This document shows positions 36,769 to 46,112 of a stretch of DNA of 64,000 nt, one piece after another. The DNA comes from Desulfobacter sp. (GTDB taxonomy: Bacteria; Desulfobacterota; Desulfobacteria; Desulfobacterales; Desulfobacteraceae): contig CP054838.1 in NCBI GenBank assembly GCA_028768545.1, positions 2,648,501 through 2,712,500 of the forward strand. The letters are read 5' to 3'. The notes beneath the pieces are model-generated. The model worked only from the letters and a program-made list of their open reading frames with translations. It searched no databases and was not told where the DNA came from. The translations under genes and the position numbers were made by a program. Position 1 is the stretch's first letter. Each line of letters opens with the position of its first letter.

Positions 36769-36847
36769 GTATTTATTCACATTTTTTGAAAATTTCATTG
36801 CCAGTTTTTTTTAAACAACATTTGATCAGGTCAAACAGGAGGAAAAT

Positions 36848-37318
36848 ATGGACGTAACACTTGTAAACCCTTTTATTGAAGGTACTTTGCACATTCTTGA
36901 CACAACCGCATTTGTAAAAGTAAAATCAGAACCCGTTTTTTTAAAGAGAGATTCAGTTCAACAAGGCGATATTTCAGGGGTTTTGGCGATCAGCGGAGAC
37001 CTTGAAGGGTCGGCCGCGATTTCCTTTACTGAAAAAAGTATTATAGGTATTGTTTCGGCCATGTTTGGCGAAGACATGACCGAGGTCAACGATGAAATCA
37101 CAGATGCTGTTGGAGAAATCAGCAATATGGTTGCAGGCCATGTAACCACGAAGATTGCTGAGATGGGTAAGAAGGTAAAGGTTAAATTTGTCAAAGTTGT
37201 GACCGGAAAGGACCAGCACATTTCTCATATTGACAGCGGAAGCCAGATTATCAGCATACCGTTTCGGACCACCAAGGGGAAAGTCGTGATAGAGGTCTGC
37301 TATTCAGATGAACGGTGA
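36848..37318 (+). CDS. CheX-like chemotaxis phosphatase
   Basis: 156 residues starting MDVTLVNPFIEGTLHILDTT, with FTEKSIIGIVSAMFGEDMTE and DEITDAVGEISNMVAGHVTT. The E-x-x-N in EISN is the catalytic pair of CheC/CheX proteins that dephosphorylate CheY-P. No other chemotaxis gene is adjacent. Confidence 0.85.
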   Translation: MDVTLVNPFIEGTLHILDTTAFVKVKSEPVFLKRDSVQQGDISGVLAISGDLEGSAAISFTEKSIIGIVSAMFGEDMTEVNDEITDAVGEISNMVAGHVTTKIAEMGKKVKVKFVKVVTGKDQHISHIDSGSQIISIPFRTTKGKVVIEVCYSDER

Positions 37319-37452
37319 TAGGGTCCTTTGAATATTTTTTTGCTTTCAAGGCGCGGCCAAATGATCGTCGGAGCCGTATATTGAATATTTTGACGATTCA
37401 AATTTGTCTGGAACCCGGAGATCGAGCCGATAGGCAAGGATTGGACGTGGCC

Positions 37453-38238
37453 TCATGTCCTTCCTATGATATTGATATACCAGCGAATTATATTTTCGCC
37501 CCATAGCAGGTAAATAAATGCACCGGCAGATAAAAACGGACCAAAGGGGATTCTCATTTGCCGGCCCATTTTCCCCAAAATTATGGACAATACCCCCACA
37601 AAAGTTCCCAGCAAAGATCCTGTAAAAAGTGTGAATAAGACCCCTTTGATGCCGGTTGCAGCGCCGATCATTGCCAATAGTTTAATGTCTCCGCCGCCCA
37701 TACCCTGGTGCCCTTTTAATAAATAATAGGCCAGGGCAACCCCATAGAGAATACCTCCCCCTGTCAATATTCCTGACAGGCTTGATATCAGGCTCATTTC
37801 AGGGAGGAAAAAAGCTGCGGTGGCAAAGATGAAAATACCCGGGATGGAAATGACGTCGTGAATAATCTGGTGGTCAAGATCGATAAACGAGATAACAATC
37901 AGAGCAGAGCTGAAAATAAACCAGAATACAGAGACTTGGCTGATCCCGAATTTTTGAAACACCATTAGGGCAGCAATCCCGGTCAACGCTTCAATGGCGG
38001 GATAGCGTATTGAAATCGGAATCTTGCAGAATCGGCATTTTCCCCTTAATAAAAGGTAGCTTACTACGGGAATATTCAGGTAAAATGGGATACTTTTTTT
38101 ACACGCAGGACAATGACTGCCCGGGGATATAATAGAGGCCTTGGCCGGAAGTCTGAAGATGACAACGTTTAAAAAACTGCCGATGCAGGCGCCTATGATA
38201 AAAACAAAAACGGGGATGAAAATGGGGTATTGAGCCAT
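37453..38238 (-). CDS. pilD: Prepilin peptidase / N-methyltransferase PilD
   Basis: 261 residues, polytopic. GACIGSFLNVVIFRLPAKAS, two CxxC pairs (CPACKKS, CRFCK) that bind zinc in the methyltransferase domain, and the two catalytic Asp motifs FIDLDHQIIHD and GMGGGDIKLLAMIGA. It cleaves and N-methylates type IV pilin or type II secretion pseudopilin precursors. Confidence 0.93.
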   Translation of the reverse strand: MAQYPIFIPVFVFIIGACIGSFLNVVIFRLPAKASIISPGSHCPACKKSIPFYLNIPVVSYLLLRGKCRFCKIPISIRYPAIEALTGIAALMVFQKFGISQVSVFWFIFSSALIVISFIDLDHQIIHDVISIPGIFIFATAAFFLPEMSLISSLSGILTGGGILYGVALAYYLLKGHQGMGGGDIKLLAMIGAATGIKGVLFTLFTGSLLGTFVGVLSIILGKMGRQMRIPFGPFLSAGAFIYLLWGENIIRWYINIIGRT

Positions 38239-38496
38239 GGATATATTCCTGATTTTTCTGGATTAAGTTTGGGCTGTTGGGTGTTTCCAATCTGTTTGAG
38301 TCTTAAATTTTGATCATTAACGGGTTATCTGATTTTAAAAATATTTTTTCAAGCATATTGTAAAAAAAAAAAACTGTTTTATTCTAACTGCAACTTATAA
38401 ATGTAAAAACCAAACCCAAAGGGCAGATCAGCACCGGATGAAATCCACGAGGTAGACTCCATGGCTGATTCTGTTTATCTATTTGAAGGAGCATAA

Positions 38497-40872
38497 ATGG
38501 CAGAAGCAGATATTGATGATCTGATCGAGATCATAGAAAAAGAAGGAAATTTAGAAGATATTCCAAAAACCTTACCCATGATGCCGGTCAGGGATGTGGT
38601 GGTTTTTACGGATATGCTGCTTCCCCTGTTTGTCGGGCGGGAAAAGTCCATAAAAGCCATAGAAGAGTGTTCTGAATATGACCGTTATGTCTTTCTTGCT
38701 GCCCAAAAGGATTCAGAGATTGAAAAACCTGGGCCGGAAGATGTGTATGAGGTCGGTACCATCGGCCGGGTTCAGAAAATGATTAAAATGCCTGACGGTC
38801 GAATTAAAGCGCTTGTTCAGGGCCTTGCCAAGGCAAAGGTGGTTGAGTTCGTCCAAAAAAGATCCTTTTTCAAGGTAGAGGTGGCGCTGTTGGTGGATGA
38901 TGAGCCCAAGGACCTTGATATTGAGATTGAAGCCATGATGCGGAATGTCAAGGAGAACAGTGAAAAGCTTTTGGCCCTGAAAGGCGAGTTCTCAGGTGAT
39001 GTGGGAGACCTTCTGGCCCATATTGAGTCTCCGGGAAAGCTTGCTGACCTTGTGGCCTCGAACCTGAATTTAAAGGTTGATGATGCACAGATGCTTCTTG
39101 AAAAGACCGATACGGTGGAGCGGCTCAAGCAGGTCAATGACCTGCTTGCAAGAGAGCTTGATCTGTCCACGGTTCAGGCCAAGATCCAGACCCATGTTAA
39201 GGATGAAATTTCAAAAAATCAGAGGGACTATTATCTTAGAGAACAGGTCAAGGCAATTCACAGGGAGTTGGGGGAAAGCGATGATAAGCTGGCTGAGATT
39301 GCAGAATTTCGAGCCAAGATAAAAAAATGCAAACTGCCCGAAACCTGTGAAAAAGAAACCTTAAAGCAGCTCAAACGACTGGAGCAGATGCATTTTGACT
39401 CTTCTGAAGCTTCGGTGGTCAGGACCTATCTGGATTGTATTGTTGAGCTTCCCTGGAGCCGGTCAACCAAGGATTTTTTGGATATTCAAAAGGCCGGAAC
39501 GCTTCTGGATCAGAATCATTTCGGGTTGGACAAGGCCAAAGAAAGGATTTTAGAATATTTAAGTGTCAGAAAACTCAACCCCAAGAAAAAAGGACAGATT
39601 ATCTGTTTTGTCGGCCCTCCGGGCGTGGGTAAAACCTCTTTGGGCCAGGCCATTGCCAAAGCCATGAAGCGCAAGTTTCATAGGGTTTCCCTTGGGGGGA
39701 TCCGTGATGAGGCAGAGATCCGGGGCCACCGGAGAACCTATATCGGGGCCATGCCCGGCAGAATTTTACAGGGGCTGCGCCAATGCAACACCAACAATCC
39801 GGTGTTTATGCTTGATGAGATAGATAAACTGGGCAGTGACTTTAGGGGGGATCCTTCTTCGGCACTGCTTGAAGCCCTGGATCCCGAGCAGAATTCCGAA
39901 TTTTCAGACCACTATTTGAATATGCCCTTTGATCTGTCAAAGGTGCTGTTCATATTGACGGCCAACATGGCAGATACGATTCCTTCGGCCCTAATGGATC
40001 GGATGGAGATGATTCATATTTCAGGATACACCCGCCAGGAAAAGATCGAGATTGCCAAAAAACATCTGCTTCCCCGAAAATTAAAGGACAACGGGCTGAT
40101 CCGCCGCTCCATTCATTTCAGCCCCAATGCCATGGAGTCCATTGTCTCTGAATACACCCTGGAAGCGGGGCTGAGGGGGCTTGAACGCAAACTTGATTCC
40201 GTGTGCCGGAAAATAGCCCGGCAGATTGCAGAAGGGAAAAAAGGCAAATTTACCATTACCAAGCAGAATCTCACCAAATATTTGGGACCTCCCCACTATA
40301 TCAACGAAATGGATCAGGAAGAAAGTCAGGTCGGCCTGGCCACAGGACTCGCCTGGACTGAATTCGGAGGAGAGCATCTTTATATTGAGATTTCACTTTT
40401 CCAAGGCAAGGGCGAACTGCTGCTCACAGGCCAGATTGGAGAGGTTATGCAGGAATCTGCCAGGGCGGCTTTGACCTATACCAAAGCCAACCAGGAGGCT
40501 CTCGGGATCAAAAAAGAAGATTTTGACACCCATGATATTCATATTCATGTGCCGGCAGGTGCCATTCCAAAGGACGGCCCTTCTGCGGGGATTGCCATGG
40601 CAACCGCCCTGGTATCCGCCTTTACCGGAAAAAAGGTGAACAATAAGGTCGGTATGACCGGGGAAATTTCATTGAGGGGAAGGGTGCTTCCCATTGGCGG
40701 GCTCAAGGAAAAAGCCCTTGGCGCCCTGAGAGCCGGAATTAAAGAGGTGATCATCCCTGAAAAAAATTATAAGGATCTCCATGACATTCCCAAATCCGTA
40801 AAATCCAAACTCAAGTTTACCTGTGTGAAAGACGTGAAAGAGGTGCTGGATATTGCCCTGGAAAAGGATTAA
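38497..40872 (+). CDS. lon: Lon ATP-dependent protease
   Basis: 791 residues. N-terminal LON domain (LPMMPVRDVVVFTDMLLPLF), AAA+ with Walker A CFVGPPGVGKTSLGQAIAKA and VSLGGIRDEAEIRGHRRTYI, Walker B VFMLDEIDKLG, and a Ser-Lys protease domain (AGAIPKDGPSAGIAMATALV with the Ser; GGLKEKALGALRAGIKEV with the Lys). Degrades damaged and regulatory proteins. AAGGAG lies 6 bases before ATG. Confidence 0.97.
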   Translation: MAEADIDDLIEIIEKEGNLEDIPKTLPMMPVRDVVVFTDMLLPLFVGREKSIKAIEECSEYDRYVFLAAQKDSEIEKPGPEDVYEVGTIGRVQKMIKMPDGRIKALVQGLAKAKVVEFVQKRSFFKVEVALLVDDEPKDLDIEIEAMMRNVKENSEKLLALKGEFSGDVGDLLAHIESPGKLADLVASNLNLKVDDAQMLLEKTDTVERLKQVNDLLARELDLSTVQAKIQTHVKDEISKNQRDYYLREQVKAIHRELGESDDKLAEIAEFRAKIKKCKLPETCEKETLKQLKRLEQMHFDSSEASVVRTYLDCIVELPWSRSTKDFLDIQKAGTLLDQNHFGLDKAKERILEYLSVRKLNPKKKGQIICFVGPPGVGKTSLGQAIAKAMKRKFHRVSLGGIRDEAEIRGHRRTYIGAMPGRILQGLRQCNTNNPVFMLDEIDKLGSDFRGDPSSALLEALDPEQNSEFSDHYLNMPFDLSKVLFILTANMADTIPSALMDRMEMIHISGYTRQEKIEIAKKHLLPRKLKDNGLIRRSIHFSPNAMESIVSEYTLEAGLRGLERKLDSVCRKIARQIAEGKKGKFTITKQNLTKYLGPPHYINEMDQEESQVGLATGLAWTEFGGEHLYIEISLFQGKGELLLTGQIGEVMQESARAALTYTKANQEALGIKKEDFDTHDIHIHVPAGAIPKDGPSAGIAMATALVSAFTGKKVNNKVGMTGEISLRGRVLPIGGLKEKALGALRAGIKEVIIPEKNYKDLHDIPKSVKSKLKFTCVKDVKEVLDIALEKD

Positions 40873-40878
40873 ACGTCA

Positions 40879-41559
40879 ATGAGGCTTTTTTCTCTGAGCA
40901 CGGCAGAACAGGGGGCCAGCATGGCCATTTTTGACGGCCCAAATCTTGTCTGTGAATCCTATTGGGCAAGCCCCAAGACCCATTCCAAGTGTCTGATGTC
41001 AATGGTCGAGCAGATGGTGGTGGGCCAGGCTGGTCTTGTGCTTTCCGATATTGACGGGTTTATTGCCGCCAGGGGACCGGGCCGTTTTACAGGGCTTCGT
41101 ATTGGTATCTCTGTGGTCAAGGGTTTGGCCTACGGGGTATCAAAGCCCTGTGCCGGGATTTCAAGCCTTGACGGAATTGCCCTCAGGTTTTCAAATGCCT
41201 CAATGCCGGTCTGTGTGATGATGGATGCCAAGCGCAAGCAGGTCTATTCGGCGTTGTATCAGTTTTGTGGGGGCAGGCTTTGTCAAAAAAGTGATGAGGT
41301 GGTCTGTGCACCCGAACATGCCGTTGATCGTGCCGGAACTTCTGCCTTGTTTGTGGGGTCAGGGTCAAAGGCATATCAGGAAATGATTTTGGCCAGGACG
41401 TCTGGAAAGGCATGCTTTTCCCACCCGTCCATGGATCATGTGAGTGCAACAGCCTTGGTCCGGGCGGCATTGGAAGCGGATCAGGTTTTTCATTCCCCGG
41501 ATCATTTGCTCGTTCCGGTTTATTTGAGGAAATCAGATGCGGAGATTAATTTTTCTTGA
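40879..41559 (+). CDS. tsaB: TsaB, tRNA t6A biosynthesis factor
   Basis: 226 residues with RLFSLSTAEQGASMAIFDGP and the TsaB signature FIAARGPGRFTGLRIGISVVKGLA, then SSLDGIALRF and VCVMMDAKRKQVYSALYQF. With TsaC/D/E it makes threonylcarbamoyl-adenosine at tRNA A37. Six bases after lon. Confidence 0.93.
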   Translation: MRLFSLSTAEQGASMAIFDGPNLVCESYWASPKTHSKCLMSMVEQMVVGQAGLVLSDIDGFIAARGPGRFTGLRIGISVVKGLAYGVSKPCAGISSLDGIALRFSNASMPVCVMMDAKRKQVYSALYQFCGGRLCQKSDEVVCAPEHAVDRAGTSALFVGSGSKAYQEMILARTSGKACFSHPSMDHVSATALVRAALEADQVFHSPDHLLVPVYLRKSDAEINFS

Positions 41560-41633
41560 AACAGGTGGTATCTTGACACATCACCAAACGATTTGATATA
41601 ATCATAGGGCTATGGTTATGAATATGAGGGATT

Positions 41634-42296
41634 ATGGATAAATCAAAGTGGCCGGCAAAGGCGGTATTGCCCATTGCTGTGCCGGGTGTAAAATTTGTAG
41701 TGTCAGCCATCCTTGTTACCGGGGTGTTTTTTTATTTCGGCTGGGTGATCCCGGGTTTGATTGCCCTGGTTGCCACCGTGTTTACCACCTGGTTTTTCAG
41801 GGACCCTGAGCGCAAGATACCCTCGGGGGAGGATGTGCTGGTCTCTCCTGCCGACGGCAAGGTGATTATTGTCGAAAAGCTTGCGCCCTGTGAATACATG
41901 GACGGGCCCTGTCAGAAGATCAGTATTTTTATGAACGTCTTTAACGTTCATGTGAATCGGATTCCCCTTGACGGTCTGGTGGAAAAGGTCAAGTATAATC
42001 CGGGCAAGTTTATCAATGCCTCCTTTGACAAGGCCTCGGTTCATAATGAACGCAATGCCCTGAAAATAAAAACAGATTCGGGCAAAACCTTTGTGGTGGT
42101 TCAGATCGCCGGCCTGGTAGCCCGCAGAATTGTCAATTGTGTAAATGCAGGGGATCGGGTGCAAAAGGGAGAGCGTTACGGCATGATCCAGTTTGGCTCC
42201 CGCCTGGACCTTTATCTGCCCCTGAGTTTTGACCCGGCTGTAAGCGTTGGTGATAAAACAAGGGCAGGAAGTACCATTATCGGTGTAATGCACTGA
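41634..42296 (+). CDS. psd: Phosphatidylserine decarboxylase, short form
   Basis: 220 residues. Two membrane segments at the start (FVVSAILVTGVFFYFGWVIP, GLIALVATVFTTWFF), then DVLVSPADGKVIIVEKL, FMNVFNVHVNRIPLDGLVEK and GMIQFGSRLDLYLPLSFD. Self-cleavage at Gly188-Ser189 would generate the pyruvoyl group. It makes phosphatidylethanolamine. The usual neighbour pssA follows as a wreck. Confidence 0.92.
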   Translation: MDKSKWPAKAVLPIAVPGVKFVVSAILVTGVFFYFGWVIPGLIALVATVFTTWFFRDPERKIPSGEDVLVSPADGKVIIVEKLAPCEYMDGPCQKISIFMNVFNVHVNRIPLDGLVEKVKYNPGKFINASFDKASVHNERNALKIKTDSGKTFVVVQIAGLVARRIVNCVNAGDRVQKGERYGMIQFGSRLDLYLPLSFDPAVSVGDKTRAGSTIIGVMH

Positions 42297-42331
42297 TAAT
42301 GTTCGGTTAACGACTAAGTACAAGGCGTTTT

Positions 42332-42607
42332 ATGCAAAAACCGGAAAAACCGGAAAAATTTGTTTTTCCTGATTTGTTTAGGCCAATGAATTTTTCTTGC
42401 GGCTCTGGTTTTACATTTATCCGTCTTGAGTTTTAAGGGGCGGCCATTGCCATGATTATCAGCGGTGTTTTGATTTTTCTGGCTGTTGCCGCAGGACCCT
42501 AAATCATATTATTCGGGGTATTTTCTTTTTATGTGCTGTCAGGGCCTATGATGTCCCGGGCAGCCCATTTTTCCTTGAATCGGCTGGATAGAAAACCGTA
42601 TGAATAA
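42332..42607 (+). pseudogene. pssA (phosphatidylserine synthase) remnant with internal deletion
   Basis: A single frame reads MQKPEKPEKFVFPDLFRPMN, FSCG, then TAA (42434), GAAIAMIISGVL, IFLAVAAGP, a second stop TAA, then IILFGVFSFYVLSGPMMSRA and KPYE-stop. FPDLFRPMNFSCG corresponds to the PNLFTxxNLFCG opening of CDP-diacylglycerol-serine phosphatidyltransferases, AAIAMIISGVL to the segment just before the catalytic DG-x2-AR motif, and IILFGVFSFYVLSGP to the C-terminal membrane helix. The catalytic middle is gone by an apparently in-frame deletion of over 100 codons. Since psd needs its substrate, an intact copy must be elsewhere. Confidence 0.62.
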
Positions 42608-42675
42608 GGGGAAGCGGTTTTTAACATTGATGACCCCGAGTATTTCAATTTAATTAAACGGAGTAAATCGTAATT

Positions 42676-43143
42676 TTGGATCAGATACCTATTACAACAC
42701 AGGGCTTTGAGGCCTTGAAAAAAGAATTGGAAAGATTAAAAACCATTGAGCGGCCTGAAAATATCAAGGCCATTGAGGTTGCCCGTGCCCACGGGGATCT
42801 GTCTGAGAATGCAGAGTACCATGCTGCCAAGGAAAGACAATCCTTTCTCGAAGGCCGGATCGGGGAGATTTCCTATAAGGTGGGCAATGCCAAAATTATC
42901 GATCCTGAAACGGTCCCCAAGGATGTGGTACGGTTTGCCAGCCGGGTACTTGTGGAAAATCTGGATTCAGAAGAAGAGATTGAATACATGATTGTGGGGG
43001 CGGATGAGGCTGATATTAAAAAAGGAAAAATTTCCTCGTCTTCACCTCTCGGCTCTGCTCTGATTGGCAAGGAACCAGGGGAAGAGGCGGTTGTCCATGC
43101 CCCTGGCGGTAAACGTATTTATGAAATTATTGATATATTATAA
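42676..43143 (+). CDS. greA: Transcription elongation factor GreA
   Basis: 155 residues: PITTQGFEALKKELERLKTI and ARAHGDLSENAEYHAAKERQ (acidic tip Asp/Glu of the coiled coil that enters the polymerase secondary channel), SSSSPLGSALIGKEPGEEAV near the end. It rescues backtracked RNA polymerase. Start is TTG 42676, in frame with no nearer ATG. Confidence 0.93.
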   Translation: MDQIPITTQGFEALKKELERLKTIERPENIKAIEVARAHGDLSENAEYHAAKERQSFLEGRIGEISYKVGNAKIIDPETVPKDVVRFASRVLVENLDSEEEIEYMIVGADEADIKKGKISSSSPLGSALIGKEPGEEAVVHAPGGKRIYEIIDIL

Positions 43144-43181
43144 CCCATGGGTTTAAAATACTCATATTGGAGGATACTGCT

Positions 43182-43391
43182 GTGGCTCGAGTAACAATAG
43201 AAGATTGTTTGAAAAATGTGGATAACCGATTTAGCCTGGTTCACCTGGCTGCCAAACGGATTCGTCAGGTCAGAGAAGGGGCAGACCTTATGGTCAAGCC
43301 CTCCAAAAATGAAGATGTTGTGACTGTCCTCAGGGAGATTGCCGCCAACCGAATCGTTGCCAAAAAAAGAAACATCAGCGAAGACGATTAA
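43182..43391 (+). CDS. rpoZ: RNA polymerase omega subunit
   Basis: 69 residues: ARVTIEDCLKNVDNRFSLVH, LAAKRIRQVREGADLMVKPS, KNEDVVTVLREIAANRIV. Start is GTG 43182, with GGAGG 9 bases upstream; the open frame from TTG 43167 is not needed. Confidence 0.9.
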   Translation: MARVTIEDCLKNVDNRFSLVHLAAKRIRQVREGADLMVKPSKNEDVVTVLREIAANRIVAKKRNISEDD

Positions 43392-43397
43392 ACCAAC

Positions 43398-44132
43398 TTG
43401 GGTCGGGGGCTGCAAAAAAAAGTGAACCGCGGTTTTGGAAAGGCGGTTCACGACTGGAAAATGATTGCCGACCAGGACCGTATTCTGGTCGGGGTTTCAG
43501 GCGGAAAAGACAGCCTCATACTATTACACCTTTTAGCCTCCCTTAAAAAAAAAGCACCTGTTGAATTTGAACTTTTTCCCGTGCATATTGACCCTGGGTT
43601 TAAAGATTGCTTTGCCCCTGACCTTAAAAGATATGTAAATTCCCTTGACCTGCCGTTGCATATTGAATATACCGATTACGGCGTTCTGGCCCATTCAGAC
43701 AAAAACAGGGAAAATCCCTGTTTTTTATGCAGCCATTTGAGGCGCAAATGCTTGTTTGAACTTTCCAGGACCCACCAATGCGGGAAAATTGCCCTGGGTC
43801 ATAATAAGGATGATTTGATTGAAACCTTATTTATTAATATTTTTTATGCTGGCAAAATCGGCACAATGAAGCCCAAGCAATCTTTTTTTCAGGGATCTCT
43901 TGATATCATCAGGCCCCTGTCATATCTTGAAAAAGATGATATAACAAGGCTCTGCCGCATGCAGGAAATGCCTGAGTTTGTCAATTCCTGTCCCAGTGCG
44001 GATCTGACCAAAAGGGGTGAGATCCGTAAGATGTTGGAAGGCATGTACCGGCAGAATAAACATATAAAGGGAAATATATTCAGGGCAATGGGCAATGTTG
44101 CCTCGGATTATCTTTTAAAGACGCCATCATGA
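43398..44132 (+). CDS. TtcA-family tRNA thiolation PP-loop protein
   Basis: 244 residues with PP-loop ILVGVSGGKDSLILLHLLAS, cysteines NPCFLCSHLRRK and a later NSCPSADLTKR, matching the C-x2-C plus C pattern that holds an Fe-S cluster in TtcA (tRNA C32 2-thiolation). GHNKDDLIETLFINIFYAGK is the family's third motif. Start TTG 43398 is likely. It overlaps folE2 by four bases. Confidence 0.85.
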   Translation: MGRGLQKKVNRGFGKAVHDWKMIADQDRILVGVSGGKDSLILLHLLASLKKKAPVEFELFPVHIDPGFKDCFAPDLKRYVNSLDLPLHIEYTDYGVLAHSDKNRENPCFLCSHLRRKCLFELSRTHQCGKIALGHNKDDLIETLFINIFYAGKIGTMKPKQSFFQGSLDIIRPLSYLEKDDITRLCRMQEMPEFVNSCPSADLTKRGEIRKMLEGMYRQNKHIKGNIFRAMGNVASDYLLKTPS

Positions 44133-44905
44133 TTGATATCCAGAATCAACCTGACTTTAGAAATATTCCCATCGACAAGGTGGGGATCAAGGGGCTCAAG
44201 TATCCGATTACCGTGAGGGATAAAACACGGGGGTCCCAGTCCACCGTGGCAGAGATCAGCATGTATGTTGATCTTCCCCACCAGTGCAAGGGTACCCATA
44301 TGAGCCGGTTTGTGGAATTGCTCCATGTTTTCAGAAAACAGGTCTCTTTAGAGTCTTTGGCCAGTATTCTTGAGGATATGAAGACCACGCTTGGGGCCAA
44401 ATCTTCCCATATTGAAATTTCTTTTCCTTATTTTGTTGAGAAAAAATCCCCCAGCACAGAGTCCAGGGGGTTAATGGATTATAATTGCACCATTGTGGGG
44501 TCCTCAAATTCAGAGAAAACAGCAGACCTTGTTTTAAAGGTGGCCGTGCCGGTCACATCGGTCTGCCCCTGTTCAAAGGAAATTTCAGATTATGGGGCCC
44601 ATAACCAGCGCGGTGAGGTTCACGTGTCCACAAGATTTCATAAGTTCATCTGGATCGAAGACATTGTCAATCTCGTGGAGTTGTCTGCCTCCTGTGATAT
44701 ATTTTCAGTCCTCAAACGGGCCGATGAAAAATTTGTCACGGAAAAAGCCTATAACAACCCCAAGTTTGTCGAGGATATTGCAAGGGATGTGGCCAAGGTG
44801 CTCATCGAAGATGAAAATATCACCTGGTTTTCCGTGAGTGCGGAAAATTTTGAATCCATTCACAACCACAGCGCCTACGCGTATATTGAAAAAACAAGGC
44901 CCTGA
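44129..44905 (+). CDS. folE2: GTP cyclohydrolase FolE2 (type IB)
   Basis: 258 residues: QPDFRNIPIDKVGIKGLKYP, THMSRFVELL, VTSVCPCSKEISDYGAHNQR and HNHSAYAYIEK. The SVCPC-S-K-E-I motif carries the metal-binding Cys of the FolE2 family, which makes 7,8-dihydroneopterin triphosphate for folate and does not need zinc strictly. Overlap ATGA with the ttcA-like gene. Confidence 0.93.
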   Translation: MIDIQNQPDFRNIPIDKVGIKGLKYPITVRDKTRGSQSTVAEISMYVDLPHQCKGTHMSRFVELLHVFRKQVSLESLASILEDMKTTLGAKSSHIEISFPYFVEKKSPSTESRGLMDYNCTIVGSSNSEKTADLVLKVAVPVTSVCPCSKEISDYGAHNQRGEVHVSTRFHKFIWIEDIVNLVELSASCDIFSVLKRADEKFVTEKAYNNPKFVEDIARDVAKVLIEDENITWFSVSAENFESIHNHSAYAYIEKTRP

Positions 44906-44911
44906 AGTTTT

Positions 44912-46096
44912 TTAGAAGGTCTTGTTGTCCACCATGGCTTTTAGTTTCTGTTTGATCTCTGTGTATCCGGGATCTGTCCGGTTGAGCATGATCACAAAGG
45001 GGTAAAGTCTCTTGTCTTTGCCCTGGAAATACCCTGCCCGGGTTCTCACATCTGAGAGCGTCCCTGTTTTATAAAATTCATTTTTATCTTTTTGCATGAG
45101 ATCATAAAAGGGCATAAACCCTTTGAGAATAACGAGCATCTGCTGGGCGGAAAATCTGTTCTGCCTTGAAAGACCAGATCCTTCTTTTAGGGTAAAATCC
45201 TTTAATTCAAGTGTTTCTCGTGCAAACTGTCGGATCTGTGCCATTCCTTTTTCAAGGGTTGCCGGCGGTCCTGATGCGTGGGCTCCCATGGTCAGCATGA
45301 GCTGGTTGGCCATAAAATTGTTTGAAAACTGCAGCAGTTTTGCAACGACTCGGTCCAGGGTAAAGTCAGATTCATACTCAAGAATGGACGAGGACGAGGA
45401 CGAGGCCTCAAAGGTCCCGAGTCTGACAGCGCCGGTGACACGAATGCCTTTTTTTTCAAGAAACGCCTTGATCAAAAGCCCTGGATATTTTTTTCTTTGG
45501 TCATGGGATAATAAAATCCTGCCCCGGGCCTGCCCGGTGGCTCGAATCTGGTCTTGGAATATGTTCAGCAGGGGCGTCTGGGGCTCTGCACTGAGGTAAC
45601 GGTCGGTTGTTCTGTCCCGTTTAAAGAAAACGGTGTTAAAATTTGCGCACAGGGCGCCGGTGGTGGCATCATAAGGATTCAGCGAGCTGCCCGTGCCCGG
45701 AATAATGATGTCAGGATGAAAATAATCATGGTCAAGAATGATATCATGAACATATTGAATCTTTGTCTCCTGGATGATCTTATCGGTTAAAACTTGAATT
45801 TTTTCTGAAATAAACAACGGATCCCCAAACCCTTTGATGTGCAGATTGTTGGTCTTTGTATTCAGGCTTGCCCATGTTTTGAATTGGTAATCCGGTCCAA
45901 GGGTTTTTAATGCCGTAAGGCTGGTTAAAATTTTGGTAATCGAGGCGGGGATAAGTTTTATGGTTTCATTTTCAGCATAAAGGATGTTTCCCCGGTCATC
46001 CGAGAGAATAACCCCGCAGGTTTTTGCCGGGCAATCGATGGCCGTACAAAGAATAGAAAGGGTCAAGAATAAAAGACAAAGCAGTTTGTGGGGCAT
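44912..46096 (-). CDS. dacB: PBP4-type D-Ala-D-Ala carboxypeptidase/endopeptidase (S13)
   Basis: About 394 residues with a signal peptide (HKLLCLLFLTLSILCTA). The three serine-peptidase motifs are visible: PASITKILTSL (SxxK), QFSNNFMANQL (SxN) and FYKTGTLSDVRTRAG (KTG). It cleaves peptidoglycan cross-links and pentapeptides. ATG 46096 is preferred over 46138, which would run back into the upstream gene. It forms a minus-strand pair with the frameshifted gene before it. Confidence 0.9.
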   Translation of the reverse strand: MPHKLLCLLFLTLSILCTAIDCPAKTCGVILSDDRGNILYAENETIKLIPASITKILTSLTALKTLGPDYQFKTWASLNTKTNNLHIKGFGDPLFISEKIQVLTDKIIQETKIQYVHDIILDHDYFHPDIIIPGTGSSLNPYDATTGALCANFNTVFFKRDRTTDRYLSAEPQTPLLNIFQDQIRATGQARGRILLSHDQRKKYPGLLIKAFLEKKGIRVTGAVRLGTFEASSSSSSILEYESDFTLDRVVAKLLQFSNNFMANQLMLTMGAHASGPPATLEKGMAQIRQFARETLELKDFTLKEGSGLSRQNRFSAQQMLVILKGFMPFYDLMQKDKNEFYKTGTLSDVRTRAGYFQGKDKRLYPFVIMLNRTDPGYTEIKQKLKAMVDNKTF

Positions 46097-46112
46097 GGCA
46101 AAAAAAAGAGGC

